Below are positions 10,033-18,579 of a DNA stretch of 64,000 nucleotides, one piece after another. Within the stretch, counting starts at the first letter, position 1; each line of letters begins with the position of its first letter. The position numbers and the translations under genes are program-made. A model generated the notes under the pieces. The model had not been told where the DNA came from, did not search any database, and saw only the letters and a list, made by a program, of their open reading frames with translations. This stretch comes from Pseudoxanthomonas sp. (GTDB taxonomy: Bacteria; Pseudomonadota; Gammaproteobacteria; Xanthomonadales; Xanthomonadaceae), in NCBI RefSeq assembly GCF_027498035.1, contig NZ_CP114978.1, positions 3,100,001-3,164,000 on the forward strand. The letters run 5' to 3'.

Positions 10033-10320
10033 ATGGCTGATGGACACCCGCATTTGCTTGCGCAGGTCACGCCTGTTCCGGAGCTTCCCGGCGCCGTCAG
10101 CGATCTGGCTGGCGCGCTGACCCGGGTGCAGGCCTATCTGAGCGCGACCCAGCACCGCTATGTCAGCGAGGACAGCTGGTGGCAGGGATTCGCCCGGCTG
10201 TTCATGGAACTCGAAGCGCAGTCCCGCAATCCCATTGCACTGGAGATCGCTGTCGATCAGCTGCTGGCGCGGCACGGAAGCACCAGTTGGTCGATCCAGC
10301 GTTCCCGCCTGTTGCGGTAA
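10033..10320 (+). CDS. Small hypothetical protein
   Basis: A 95-residue soluble protein (MADGHPHLLAQVTPVPELPG...) with a helical, tryptophan-containing middle (SEDSWWQGFARLFMELEAQSRNP). No family recognised. A TATCAC box at 10021-10026 lies six bases before the ATG, the same geometry as other likely leaderless genes here. GC pattern by codon position agrees with coding. Function unknown. Confidence 0.5.
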   Translation: MADGHPHLLAQVTPVPELPGAVSDLAGALTRVQAYLSATQHRYVSEDSWWQGFARLFMELEAQSRNPIALEIAVDQLLARHGSTSWSIQRSRLLR

Positions 10321-10480
10321 CGCACTGCAAGCCATCGTTCCAACGTGCCGGGCCATCCGGCGACCACCTGCAAACGCACCACGCAGTCCCGCGCACCTTC
10401 GCGTTCGATCGTGAACGCTCCGCCTCGGGCCGCCTTGCGCGTGTCCGCATCGCTGTCCCCTCCGCAGGCAAGGGAAAACC

Positions 10481-11623
10481 ATGGCCGCCATCGTCGATCT
10501 CCAGCCGTTACACGCGTTCGCAGCGCCGATGCCGATGCTGCATGCGCCGCCGGTCACGCCGCTGTTCACCGACTCGGCGCGTGCGCCGCACGAACGGGCC
10601 AGCGTGGCCTGCTTCGGCCGGCGCCTGGCATCGCTGATGGGCCGGGGATTCCGCGAACAAGCCTTGCTTGGGCTGCCTGGCTATTTCATTCCCATGGAAA
10701 CGCTGACCTGCGAGGACGCGGCAATGCTTGGCATCACCTGCGCACGGGACCTGTTTGGCGGCGTGGTGCCGCTGGCCTTCGTGGCCAGCAAGTTGGTGAC
10801 CCACGGTTTGGTCGAGGCGGGTCGTGGCGCGCCCGAGGGTTGGCAAGCCACGCTGGGCGAAGCCCTGGGTGATGCGGTGCTGCCCGGCTATTCGGTGTTC
10901 ACCCGCCACGATCTGCGCACGGCCGTGAGGCAGCTGCTGCCGCTGGGCAAGGTGCGCTGCAAGCTGGCCCATGCGCGCGGCGGCAACGGGCAGAAGGTGC
11001 TGGCATCGACCGTCGGGCTGGAGGCGTGGCTGGCCGATGTCGCGGATGCGGAGATCGCCGATGGCGTGGTCGCGGAAACCAACCTGGAGTCCGCACTGAC
11101 CTTCAGCATCGGCTGCGTGGAGGTGGGCGGAGATGCCATCGCCTATTTCGGCACCCAGCGCACCGTGGAAACGCCGAGGGGCGATACCGTCTATGGCGGT
11201 TCGGTCCTGCGCGTGGCGCGGGGCGGCCTGGATCAGCTGCGGCACGTGCCGCTGCCGCTGGAAGCGGCTGCCGCCATCGCCAAGGTCCAGCATTACGAAG
11301 CGCAGATTGCGTCGGCTTATCCCGGATTCTTCGCCTCGCGCCGCAATTACGACGTGGTGCACGGGTGCGATGCGCAGGGCGTGGAGCGCTGCGGCGTGCT
11401 GGAGCAGTCATGGCGGTTTGGCGGGGCCAGCCCGGCCGAGATCCTGGCGCTGGAAGTGCTGGCCGCCGAACCGTCGGTGCCGTGGCTGGATGCAATGACC
11501 TACGAGACCTGGGACGACGAGCCGGTGCCCGGCGATGCGGTGGTGTACTTCCAGGGCGAAGTGGCTTCACTCGGCCGCCTGACCAAATACGCTAGGGTCG
11601 TCGGCGATGGACGTGACCCTTGA
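10481..11623 (+). CDS. DUF3182 family protein
   Basis: A 380-residue protein that I assign to DUF3182, a Proteobacterial family of about 370 residues with an ATP-grasp-like look; the block VRCKLAHARGGNGQKVL and the FSIGCVEVGGDAIAYFGTQRTV region fit. No biochemical role is established. The start at 10481 follows AAGGGAAA. Its last 17 bases overlap the following alpha/beta hydrolase in another frame, implying translational coupling and a shared process. Confidence 0.7.
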   Translation: MAAIVDLQPLHAFAAPMPMLHAPPVTPLFTDSARAPHERASVACFGRRLASLMGRGFREQALLGLPGYFIPMETLTCEDAAMLGITCARDLFGGVVPLAFVASKLVTHGLVEAGRGAPEGWQATLGEALGDAVLPGYSVFTRHDLRTAVRQLLPLGKVRCKLAHARGGNGQKVLASTVGLEAWLADVADAEIADGVVAETNLESALTFSIGCVEVGGDAIAYFGTQRTVETPRGDTVYGGSVLRVARGGLDQLRHVPLPLEAAAAIAKVQHYEAQIASAYPGFFASRRNYDVVHGCDAQGVERCGVLEQSWRFGGASPAEILALEVLAAEPSVPWLDAMTYETWDDEPVPGDAVVYFQGEVASLGRLTKYARVVGDGRDP

Positions 11624-12449
11624 ACACATCGGTTTTCCCGTCGATGCGGACCAACTTTCCGGCACCTTGCTGGCACCGGCGCGTGCGCTGCCCGGGGTGC
11701 TGTTCGTGCATGGCTGGGGTGGCAGCCAGGACCATGACCTGGCGCGTGCGCGCGAGGCCGCCGGCCTGGGCGTGGTCTGCCTGACTTTCGACCTGCGTGG
11801 CCACGAAGGTGACGCGCAGATGCTGGAGCGGGTGACGCGCCAGCAGAACCTGGATGACCTGCTGGCGGCCTATGACTGGTTCGTGCAGCAGCCCAACGTG
11901 GACGAGAACGCGATCACCGTGGTCGGCATCAGTTACGGCGCCTATCTGGCCGCGATCCTGTCCTCGTTGCGGCCGGTACGCTGGCTCGCCCTGCGCACGC
12001 CGGCGCTGTACAAGGATGAAGACTGGGCCTTGCCCAAGCGTCAGCTGCACCAGGACCCGGACCTGGTCCCGTTCCGTCATCGCCAGGTGGCCTGGCAGGA
12101 CAACCGCGCGCTGCGCGCCTGCGCCGATTTCCAGGGCGACGCGCTGATCGTCGAAGCCGAACTGGACCAGATCATCCCGCACCAGGTGATCGACAACTAC
12201 ATGTCTGCCTTCACCCGTGCCCGCTCACGCACCTCGCGCGTGATCGCCGGTGCCGATCATGCGTTCTCGGAGAAGCCGGTGCAGCGCATCTATACGGCGG
12301 TGCTGGTGAAGTGGCTGACCGAGATGGTGGTCGGTGCGCGCGAACACGCGGCCCGCGAGAAGATCAACGAACGCAAACGCGTGCGCGATGGGCAGTCGTC
12401 GGCGCCATCCAGCCATGCGGCGGCCGCAGGCGATGCGATGACGCGTTGA
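11607..12449 (+). CDS. Alpha/beta-fold hydrolase
   Basis: A 280-residue serine hydrolase. Recognisable elements are the oxyanion strand GVLFVHGWGGS, the nucleophile elbow GISYGA, an acid in EAELDQIIP and the histidine in GADHAF, which gives a complete Ser-Asp-His triad in family order. The C-terminal 40 residues are charged and probably disordered. Substrate unknown. The ATG at 11607 lies inside the end of the DUF3182 gene, so the two are probably co-translated; a TAGGGT box at 11593-11598 could also give a separate leaderless transcript. Confidence 0.82.
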   Translation: MDVTLEHIGFPVDADQLSGTLLAPARALPGVLFVHGWGGSQDHDLARAREAAGLGVVCLTFDLRGHEGDAQMLERVTRQQNLDDLLAAYDWFVQQPNVDENAITVVGISYGAYLAAILSSLRPVRWLALRTPALYKDEDWALPKRQLHQDPDLVPFRHRQVAWQDNRALRACADFQGDALIVEAELDQIIPHQVIDNYMSAFTRARSRTSRVIAGADHAFSEKPVQRIYTAVLVKWLTEMVVGAREHAAREKINERKRVRDGQSSAPSSHAAAAGDAMTR

Positions 12450-12480
12450 GCGGGCATCAGGCCTGCAGCAGCGCGTTCTT

Positions 12481-12555
12481 GTAGAGCCGAGCTTGCTCGG
12501 CTGCATTTCGGAACGACGGCTGCGGAATGCCCCAGCGCAGCAAGCTGCGCTCTAC
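12481..12555. repeat. SMAG/REP-type inverted dimer
   Basis: Two GTAG-headed hairpin units in opposite orientation: GTAGAGCCGAGC...GCTGC at 12481-12504 and its inverted partner ending GCTCTAC at 12534-12555. Each unit is itself a stem-loop. They fill the gap between the convergent hydrolase and parB genes. Sister copies are at 51412-51486 and 59671-59744. Confidence 0.85.
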
Positions 12556-12571
12556 GGGACTCCGTACAGAC

Positions 12572-13468
12572 TTACTCGCGCTTGCCGCGCAGCCGTTCCA
12601 GCACGCCTTCCAGGGTGTCCAGGTCGGTGTAGTGGATGACCAGCTTGCCCTTGCCGTTGCGGCCGTGGGCAATCGCCACCGTGGTGCCCAGGGTTTCGGA
12701 CAACTCGTTCTGCAGCGAGGCGATATCGGCCTGCGGCGTGGTCTTGGCGGGCTTCTTCTTGCCGTTGACCGGTACCCGGCCGGCGGCGAACTGCGAAGCG
12801 CGGTGTTCGACTTCGCGTACCGACCAGCCTTCGTCGGCCGCTTCGCTGGCCAGCTTGCTGGCCAGTTCGGGCGAGAGGGTCAGCAGGGCACGGGCGTGGC
12901 CCATTTCCAGGCGGCGCGCTTCGAGCAGGGCGCGGATCGCCGGCGGCAGTTCCAGCAGGCGCAGCAGGTTGGACACCGCCGCGCGCGAGCGGCCGACCGC
13001 TTCGGCCGCTTGGCCGTGGGTCAGCGAGAATTCGCTGATCAGGCGCTGCAGCGACTGCGCCTCTTCCAGCGGATTGAGGTCTTCGCGCTGGATGTTCTCG
13101 ATGAGCGCCATCGCGATGACGGTGCGGTCGTCGAGTTCGCGCACCACCACCGGCACTTCGGCCAGGCCGGCCAGTTGCGAGGCGCGCCAGCGGCGTTCAC
13201 CGGCGACGATTTCATAGCCGCCCGTGTCGTTGGCCCGCACCACGATCGGCTGGATGACGCCCTGGGCGCGGATCGAGTCGGCCAGTTCGTCCAGCTTGGA
13301 CGGGTCCATCGCCATGCGCGGCTGGTACTTGCCGGGCTGCAGCTGGCCGACCGCCACGTTGCGCAGGGTTTCACCGGGCTGGGCCTCGGTCGGCGGGGTT
13401 TCGGCGCCCTTGGGGCCGAGCAGCGCTTCCAGGCCGCGGCCAAGGCCGCGCTTCTTCGGGGCGGACAT
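12572..13468 (-). CDS. parB: Chromosome-partitioning protein ParB
   Basis: A 298-residue ParB/Spo0J protein. It starts with KKRGLGRGLEALLG; the ParB N-terminal CTPase domain holds QYQPR-like LQPGKYQPRMAMD, GVIQPIVVR and the GERRWRA motif; a helix-turn-helix (LTHGQAAEAVGRSRAAVSNLLRLLEL) reads parS; and a C-terminal dimerisation segment (GKLVIHYTDLDTLEGVLERL) ends it. It loads as a clamp on parS sites and works with ParA in origin segregation. The ATG at 13466-13468 overlaps the parA stop (ATGA), so the pair is coupled. Confidence 0.96.
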   Translation of the reverse strand: MSAPKKRGLGRGLEALLGPKGAETPPTEAQPGETLRNVAVGQLQPGKYQPRMAMDPSKLDELADSIRAQGVIQPIVVRANDTGGYEIVAGERRWRASQLAGLAEVPVVVRELDDRTVIAMALIENIQREDLNPLEEAQSLQRLISEFSLTHGQAAEAVGRSRAAVSNLLRLLELPPAIRALLEARRLEMGHARALLTLSPELASKLASEAADEGWSVREVEHRASQFAAGRVPVNGKKKPAKTTPQADIASLQNELSETLGTTVAIAHGRNGKGKLVIHYTDLDTLEGVLERLRGKRE

Positions 13469-14268
13469 CAATGGGTCTCCATGGGGACATGCGCGGGCCG
13501 GTTGCGCTCCTTGTGCCGGCGCAGGATCTCGCCGGCCAGGCCAAGATAGGCCACGCCACCGCGCGAGGTGCGGTCATAGCCGACGATGCTCTGGCCGTGG
13601 CTGGGGGCTTCGGCCACGCGCACGTTGCGCGGCACGATGGTGCGGAACACCTTGTCGCCGAAATGCTCGGTGAGTTCGGCCGACACCGCGTTGGCCAGGT
13701 TGTTGCGCACGTCGAACATGGTGCGCAGCACGCCTTCGATTTCCAGCGTCGGGTTGAGCCGGCCGCGGATGGCGTTGATGGTGTCCATCAGCGCGCTCAG
13801 GCCTTCCAGCGCGTAGTACTCGCACTGCATCGGCACCAGCACCGAATCGGCGGCGGTCAATGCATTGAGCGTCATCAGCGACAGCGCCGGCGGGCAGTCG
13901 ATGATGATCCAGTCGTAATCCGGGCGCAGGGGTTCCAGTGCGGCTTTCAGGCGCTGCTCGCGTGCGCTGGCATCCATCAGCTGGATCTCGGCGGCGGTCA
14001 GGTCGATGTTGGCCGGCATCAGGTCGAAGTCTTCGCCGGTGCGCACGATCGCCGCGCGCGGCTCGCTTTCCTGCAGCAGGACTTCGAAGGTCGAGGCCTC
14101 GATCTCGCGCTTGTCCACGCCGCTGCCCATGGTGGCGTTGCCCTGGGCATCCAGGTCCACCAGCAGCACGCGCTGGGGCGTGCGTGCGAGCGCGGCGGCC
14201 AGGTTGACGGCGGTTGTGGTCTTGCCGACGCCGCCCTTCTGGTTGGCGATGGCGATGATGCGGGCCAT
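13468..14268 (-). CDS. parA: Chromosome-partitioning ATPase ParA
   Basis: A 266-residue deviant-Walker ParA/Soj ATPase: NQKGGVGKTTTAVNLAAAL at residues 8-26, DLDAQGNATMG next, then the Walker B-like DWIIIDCPPALSLMT. It acts with ParB to move replication origins. A CATAAT -10-like box (14309 to 14304) lies about 35 bases upstream, overlapping the rsmG stop, so parAB may have its own promoter besides read-through from rsmG. Confidence 0.97.
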   Translation of the reverse strand: MARIIAIANQKGGVGKTTTAVNLAAALARTPQRVLLVDLDAQGNATMGSGVDKREIEASTFEVLLQESEPRAAIVRTGEDFDLMPANIDLTAAEIQLMDASAREQRLKAALEPLRPDYDWIIIDCPPALSLMTLNALTAADSVLVPMQCEYYALEGLSALMDTINAIRGRLNPTLEIEGVLRTMFDVRNNLANAVSAELTEHFGDKVFRTIVPRNVRVAEAPSHGQSIVGYDRTSRGGVAYLGLAGEILRRHKERNRPAHVPMETH

Positions 14269-14304
14269 GCGTTCGGCTCTTTGGGGAAACGGTGGAGCCG
14301 GGGA

Positions 14305-14958
14305 TTATGCGGGTTTCGCCGCGGCGCGTCCCACCGTGACCAGGTGACGTTCGCCGTCCAGGCCCGGCACGGTCAGGGGAACGGCATCCACCAGCGACCA
14401 GCCAGCGGGCAGTGCGGCGATTTCGTCATGCGGCATCACGCCCTTCATCGCCAGCAGGGTGCCGTCGGGTTTGAGCAGGTGTCCGCCGACTTCGATGATG
14501 CCGTCCAGGGTGTCCAGCGCACGGGCAGTCAGGTGGTCGTAGGCGGCCGGTTCGTCGAGTGCCTCGGCGCGGCTTTCGGCGACCCTGGCATTGGTCAGCT
14601 TGAGCTGGCGCACGGCCTCGCGCAGGAAGCGGGCCTTCTTGCCGTTGCTCTCCACCAGCGTCACCTGCAGCTGCGGGTGGGCGATGGCCAGCGGGATGCC
14701 GGGCAGGCCGGGGCCGGTGCCCAGGTCGGCCAGGGTGCCGGTCGAAACGAAACGGTGCATGGCCAGCGAATCGAGCAGATGGCGGGTGACCATCTGCCGC
14801 GGGTCGCGCACGGCGGTGAGGTTATAGGTGCCGTTCCAGCGCACCAGCAGCGTCAGGTAGGCCAGCAGCGGCGGTACCAGGTCGGGTGACAGGCCGAGGT
14901 CGGCCAGCCCGTCGCGCAGCGGCGCGTCCAGGCCAGGGGGCAGGGAGTCGTGGGTCAT
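14305..14958 (-). CDS. rsmG: 16S rRNA (guanine527-N7)-methyltransferase
   Basis: A 217-residue RsmG/GidB protein. The SAM-binding core is LADLGTGPGLPGIPLAI, preceded by the family signature WNGTYNLTAVRDPRQMVTRHLLDSLA. It methylates N7 of G527 in 16S rRNA; loss gives low-level streptomycin resistance in other species. It is first in an rsmG-parA-parB order that is common near bacterial origins, but gidA/trmE are not adjacent. A GATAAT box (14972 to 14967) sits eight bases from the ATG, so the transcript may be leaderless. Confidence 0.95.
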   Translation of the reverse strand: MTHDSLPPGLDAPLRDGLADLGLSPDLVPPLLAYLTLLVRWNGTYNLTAVRDPRQMVTRHLLDSLAMHRFVSTGTLADLGTGPGLPGIPLAIAHPQLQVTLVESNGKKARFLREAVRQLKLTNARVAESRAEALDEPAAYDHLTARALDTLDGIIEVGGHLLKPDGTLLAMKGVMPHDEIAALPAGWSLVDAVPLTVPGLDGERHLVTVGRAAAKPA

Positions 14959-14966
14959 CGGTGGGG

Positions 14967-14972
14967 ATTATC
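14967..14972 (-). promoter_or_regulatory. -10 box for rsmG, leaderless spacing
   Basis: GATAAT on the minus strand, eight bases before the ATG at 14958. No ribosome-binding site is visible between them. Confidence 0.45.
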
Positions 14973-14999
14973 GCAGGCCCGCGCCGGGGGTGCTTGGCT

Positions 15000-15614
15000 T
15001 CATCCCGCGGGACGGGCGCGCCATGCCACTGCGGCCAGGTAATGCGGATGTGGCTGCCACTGGTGCAGGGTCCAGTCGTCCGGCGCGCCCAGCTGTGGAT
15101 CGCAGGCCACCAGCTGCAGTGGTGCGTCGGCACGGATCGGGGCGAATTCCAGCCGCTGCAGGCCGAAGGAAATGCCGTGCCCATGCGCCTTCAACACCGC
15201 TTCCTTGGCGCACCACAGGCGCAGGAACGCCAGGTTGCGGTCGGCCTCGGCCAACGCGTGCAATGACGCGGTCTCGGCCCGGGTGAAGAAGCGCGCGGCC
15301 AGCTCCAGGGCACGTGGGCGTGGGCGCAGGCGTTCGATATCGGCGCCCACTTCCACGCCCGGGCCGGTCGCCAGCAGCAGCGCATCGCCGCTATGGCTCC
15401 AGCTGACATCATGTGGCGCCAGCGTGCCCTCAAGGCGTGGCTTGCCGCGCGCATCGCGCCGCAGTGGCAGCGCGCCGGGCGCCAGGTGGAACCAGCTCTC
15501 CAGCAGCGGGCGCGCAGTCGGCTCGCCGGAACTGCGCGGGGGATGGTCGGTCCACCAGACCTGCAACGGCCCGATCCGCTGTTCTGAAAAAAAGCTTTCC
15601 GGTGATTCAGCCAT
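15000..15614 (-). CDS. 4'-phosphopantetheinyl transferase (Sfp type)
   Basis: A 204-residue Sfp-superfamily enzyme that moves the phosphopantetheine arm of CoA to carrier proteins. The two diagnostic motifs are present: EVGADIERL (magnesium/CoA) and LRLWCAKEAVLKAHGHG (the WxxKEAxxK motif). The start at 15612-15614 (MAESPESFF...) is the most likely; an ATG 18 bases upstream would add MDERLH. Because the window also holds an aryl-polyene carrier protein (62321), this enzyme is a reasonable candidate to activate it, although it is 47 kb away (inference). It is divergent from glsB. Confidence 0.88.
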   Translation of the reverse strand: MAESPESFFSEQRIGPLQVWWTDHPPRSSGEPTARPLLESWFHLAPGALPLRRDARGKPRLEGTLAPHDVSWSHSGDALLLATGPGVEVGADIERLRPRPRALELAARFFTRAETASLHALAEADRNLAFLRLWCAKEAVLKAHGHGISFGLQRLEFAPIRADAPLQLVACDPQLGAPDDWTLHQWQPHPHYLAAVAWRARPAG

Positions 15615-15829
15615 GTGCAGGCGTTCGTCCATGTGGCCGGCAAGCGGCCCGCCGGCAGCTGCCCGCTTGTGAAGGCCTGCATCGCATGGCGGCGGGGAAA
15701 GCACGTCCGCTCCCTGCTTCCGGCCTCACGCCAGGCGACTCGTATACGGCGGTTTCACGGACACGCACGCTCAATCGTCGGGCGCCCTGCGGCGCGGGGC
15801 ATCCACTCACCGAATCTGGGAGAACGGCT

Positions 15830-16081
15830 ATGGGCATCATCATCTGGTTGATTATCGGCGGCGTGGTCGGCTGGCTGGCCAGCATCATCATGCGTCGCAA
15901 CGCGCAGCAGGGCATCATCCTCAACATCGTGGTCGGCATCGTGGGTGCCGCCATCGCCGGATTCCTGACAGGGCACAGCATCAACGATGGCGTGTCGGTT
16001 TCATCGTTCCTGTGGTCGCTGCTCGGTGCGGTGATCCTGCTTGCCATCGTCAACCTGTTCACCCGCAAGAGCGTGCGCTGA
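15830..16081 (+). CDS. GlsB/YeaQ/YmgE family stress-associated membrane protein
   Basis: An 83-residue, glycine-rich protein with three hydrophobic helices beginning MGIIIWLIIGGVVGWLASIIM, the YeaQ/YmgE signature. Members are small inner-membrane proteins induced by stress; their mechanism is unknown. A GGGAGAAC ribosome site precedes the ATG and a clear intrinsic terminator follows at 16113, so it is monocistronic. Confidence 0.9.
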   Translation: MGIIIWLIIGGVVGWLASIIMRRNAQQGIILNIVVGIVGAAIAGFLTGHSINDGVSVSSFLWSLLGAVILLAIVNLFTRKSVR

Positions 16082-16112
16082 CGCGCCTGCGGTTCGAACG
16101 ACGGGGTGGAAG

Positions 16113-16137
16113 AGCCCGGGCTGGTCCCGGGCTTTTT
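16113..16137 (+). terminator. Rho-independent terminator of glsB
   Basis: AGCCCGGG (16113-16120), loop CTGGT, CCCGGGCT (16126-16133), followed by a T run to 16137. It lies 31 bases after the glsB stop and also faces the end of xth. Confidence 0.85.
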
Positions 16138-16161
16138 CCTGTCTGTCGTGCTGAATTGGAT

Positions 16162-16929
16162 TCAGTCGATCTGCACCCACGCCGGTGCGTGGTCGCTGGG
16201 GCGTTCCAGGGTGCGCGGCTCGCGGTCGATGCCGGCGGCGGTGGCGCGTGACTTCAAGGCGTCCGACACCAGCGTCAGGTCGATGCGCAGGCCCAGGTTG
16301 CGGCGGAAGCCAGCCATCCGGTAATCCCACCAGCTGAAGATGCCGGCATCGTCATGGTGCAGGCGGAAGGCATCGTGCAGGCCCAGGTCGAGCAGGCCCT
16401 GCAATGCGGCGCGTTCGGCGGTGGAGGTGAGGATGTGGTCTTCGTTCCACACCGCCGGGTCGTGCACGTCGCGGGCGTCGGGGGCGATGTTGAAATCGCC
16501 CAGCACCACCAGCTGCGGATGCACCGCCAGTTCGGCCTTGATCCAGTCGTGCACCGCCGCCAGCCAGCGCAACTTGTAGGCGTACTTGTCGGTGCCCACG
16601 TCCTGGCCGTTGACCACGTACAGGTTGATCACCCGGATGCCATCGATGGTGCCGGCGATGACGCGTTTCTGTTCGTCGTCGAAGCCGGGGATGCCGATCT
16701 GCACGTCCTCGATGGCGCCGCGCGCCAGCAACGCCACGCCGTTGTAGGTCTTCTGCCCGGAAAACACACTGCGATAGCCGGCCGCGACTAATGCCGCATC
16801 GGGGAACTTGTGGTCTTCCTGCTTGGTTTCCTGGATGCCGACGACATCGGGGCCGAAATCGCGCAGCCACTGTTCCAGGTGCGGCAGGCGCACGTTGAGC
16901 GAGTTGACGTTCCAGCTGGCGATCTTCAT
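16162..16929 (-). CDS. xth: Exodeoxyribonuclease III
   Basis: A 255-residue AP endonuclease/3'-5' exonuclease of the ExoA/XthA type (E. coli XthA is 268). Catalytic motifs are in order: SWNVNSLNVRLPH at the N-terminus, GIQETKQEDHKFP, NGVALLAR, LGDFNIAPDARDVHDP and the C-terminal RPSDHAPAWVQID. It acts in base-excision repair. The frame is open upstream, but the ATG at 16927-16929 starts exactly at MKIASWNVNSL as in the family. Confidence 0.94.
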   Translation of the reverse strand: MKIASWNVNSLNVRLPHLEQWLRDFGPDVVGIQETKQEDHKFPDAALVAAGYRSVFSGQKTYNGVALLARGAIEDVQIGIPGFDDEQKRVIAGTIDGIRVINLYVVNGQDVGTDKYAYKLRWLAAVHDWIKAELAVHPQLVVLGDFNIAPDARDVHDPAVWNEDHILTSTAERAALQGLLDLGLHDAFRLHHDDAGIFSWWDYRMAGFRRNLGLRIDLTLVSDALKSRATAAGIDREPRTLERPSDHAPAWVQID

Positions 16930-17038
16930 GGGAATCCGGGTTCTGCAGGGGTGGGACGGCCGCCTATGGTGCCGTCCACAGGGGCAATGGAACAGCACGA
17001 CGTGCACGGGCGCCGTGCGGTGGTCTGGCAGACGGCAC

Positions 17039-18529
17039 TTAGCGCAGCAGCAATTTCAGCAGGCCGGCGATGGAGGTGTAAGGCGGCTTGAGGCGATCAC
17101 TCAGTGCCCAGCGTGGCTGCCACAGCACCGGCATCCTGTGGCCCATTGCATCGAAGCCGGCGCGTGCATGGTAGGCGCCCATGCCGCTGGCGCCCACGCC
17201 GCCGAACGGCAGCCCGGTGGCGGTGAAATGCAGCAGCGTGCCGTTGACGGTCACGCCGCCGGCCACCACGGTTCCCAGGATGCGATCCAGCGCGCGACGG
17301 TCGTGGCTGAAGGGGTACAGCGCCAGCGGCCTGGGCTGCCTGGCCACGATCGCCAGCGCCTCGTCCAGGCTGTCGTAGCAGAGGACCGGCAGCAGCGGCC
17401 CGAAGATTTCCTCCTGCATCACCGTGGCTTCCGGCGGCGGATCGAGCAGGACGGTCGGCGGCAGCAGGCGCCCGGTCTCGCCGCGGGTTTCGGCCAGCGG
17501 AATGATCTCCGTGCCGCGTGCCGCCGCGTCGTCGAGGTAGTCCCGCAGCCGCGCGAATTGCTGCTGATTGACGATCCACGCCAGGTCGCCGTCGGCGCCC
17601 ACGGTGCCGTAGCGCTGGGTGACCTGTTCGCGCAGGGCCTGCACCAGCGCGAAGCGTCGTGGCCGGTCGATCAGCACGTAATCCGGGGCAATGCAGGTCT
17701 GGCCCGCGTTGAACCACTTGCCGGTGGCCAGCCGCGCGGCGGCCGCGTCCACCGGGTAATCGGCACACACGATGGCCGGCGACTTGCCGCCCAGCTCCAG
17801 CGTCACCGGGGTCAGGTTGCGCGCGGCGGCCTCGGCGACCTTGCGCCCGGTAACGGTGGACCCGGTGAACACCAGGTGGTCGAACGGCAATGCGCAGAAG
17901 GCCTGCCCCACCTCGGCCCCTCCCTGGGCCACCGCGACGCGTTCGGGCGGAAAGACCTGCGCCAGCAGGTCGGCCAGGAAGGCGCTGGTGCGTGGGGTGA
18001 TTTCCGAAGGCTTGAGGAAGACATGGTTGCCGGCGGCGATGGCCGTGGCCAGTGGTACCAGTGCCAGGTTGATCGGGTAGTTCCATGGCGCCACCACGCC
18101 GATCACGCCCAGCGGCTGGTGGCGCAGTTGCGCGCGCGCGGGCCACAGGCGCCAGCCCGCGGCGACCCGGCGCGGCCGCGTCCATGCGCGCAGGTGACGG
18201 CGCAGGTGGTCGATCTCCGCCAGCACGGTCATGCCATCGGCGATCAGGCTTTCCTCGCGGCTGCGATGGCCGAAGTCGGCGCTGATGGCGGCGGCCATTT
18301 CCTCGATCCGGTCCTTGAAGCATCGGCGCAGCCGCGCCAGGTCTTCGCGCCGCTGGGCGATGGACGGCCTGTGCGTCAGCCAGCCGGTGCGCAGCCGGTC
18401 CAGCGTGGGGGCAAGGTCGTGGATCGCCGTGCTCGCGGGTGCACCAGCGTCATCCGGCCCCGCAGCCGTGTTGTCTGCGGCTGATGCCGTGTTGCTGGCG
18501 GGCGTGCTGGCGTCGGCTGGGGCATTCAT
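17039..18529 (-). CDS. Coniferyl-aldehyde-dehydrogenase-like NAD(P)-aldehyde dehydrogenase
   Basis: A 496-residue ALDH. Landmarks are the PWNYPINLALVPLATAIAAGN coenzyme-site block, FTGSTVTGRKVAEAAARN, the general base in TLELGGKSPAIV and the catalytic cysteine in NAGQTCIAPDYVLI. The NYPINLAL and GQTCIAPDY forms are those of class 3-like/coniferyl aldehyde dehydrogenases, which oxidise medium or aromatic aldehydes. The first ~35 residues are an Ala/Ser/Asp-rich tail of low complexity. It is divergent from the carbonic anhydrase gene. Confidence 0.88.
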   Translation of the reverse strand: MNAPADASTPASNTASAADNTAAGPDDAGAPASTAIHDLAPTLDRLRTGWLTHRPSIAQRREDLARLRRCFKDRIEEMAAAISADFGHRSREESLIADGMTVLAEIDHLRRHLRAWTRPRRVAAGWRLWPARAQLRHQPLGVIGVVAPWNYPINLALVPLATAIAAGNHVFLKPSEITPRTSAFLADLLAQVFPPERVAVAQGGAEVGQAFCALPFDHLVFTGSTVTGRKVAEAAARNLTPVTLELGGKSPAIVCADYPVDAAAARLATGKWFNAGQTCIAPDYVLIDRPRRFALVQALREQVTQRYGTVGADGDLAWIVNQQQFARLRDYLDDAAARGTEIIPLAETRGETGRLLPPTVLLDPPPEATVMQEEIFGPLLPVLCYDSLDEALAIVARQPRPLALYPFSHDRRALDRILGTVVAGGVTVNGTLLHFTATGLPFGGVGASGMGAYHARAGFDAMGHRMPVLWQPRWALSDRLKPPYTSIAGLLKLLLR

Positions 18530-18567
18530 GCGGCGAGTGTAGGCGCTCGATGACGGACCCGGCGCAC

Positions 18568-18573
18568 TACAAT
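18568..18573 (+). promoter_or_regulatory. -10 box with leaderless spacing, carbonic anhydrase gene
   Basis: TACAAT six bases before the ATG at 18580; initiation seven bases downstream would place the ATG at the 5' end. No ribosome site is visible. Confidence 0.5.
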
Positions 18574-18579
18574 GCGGTC

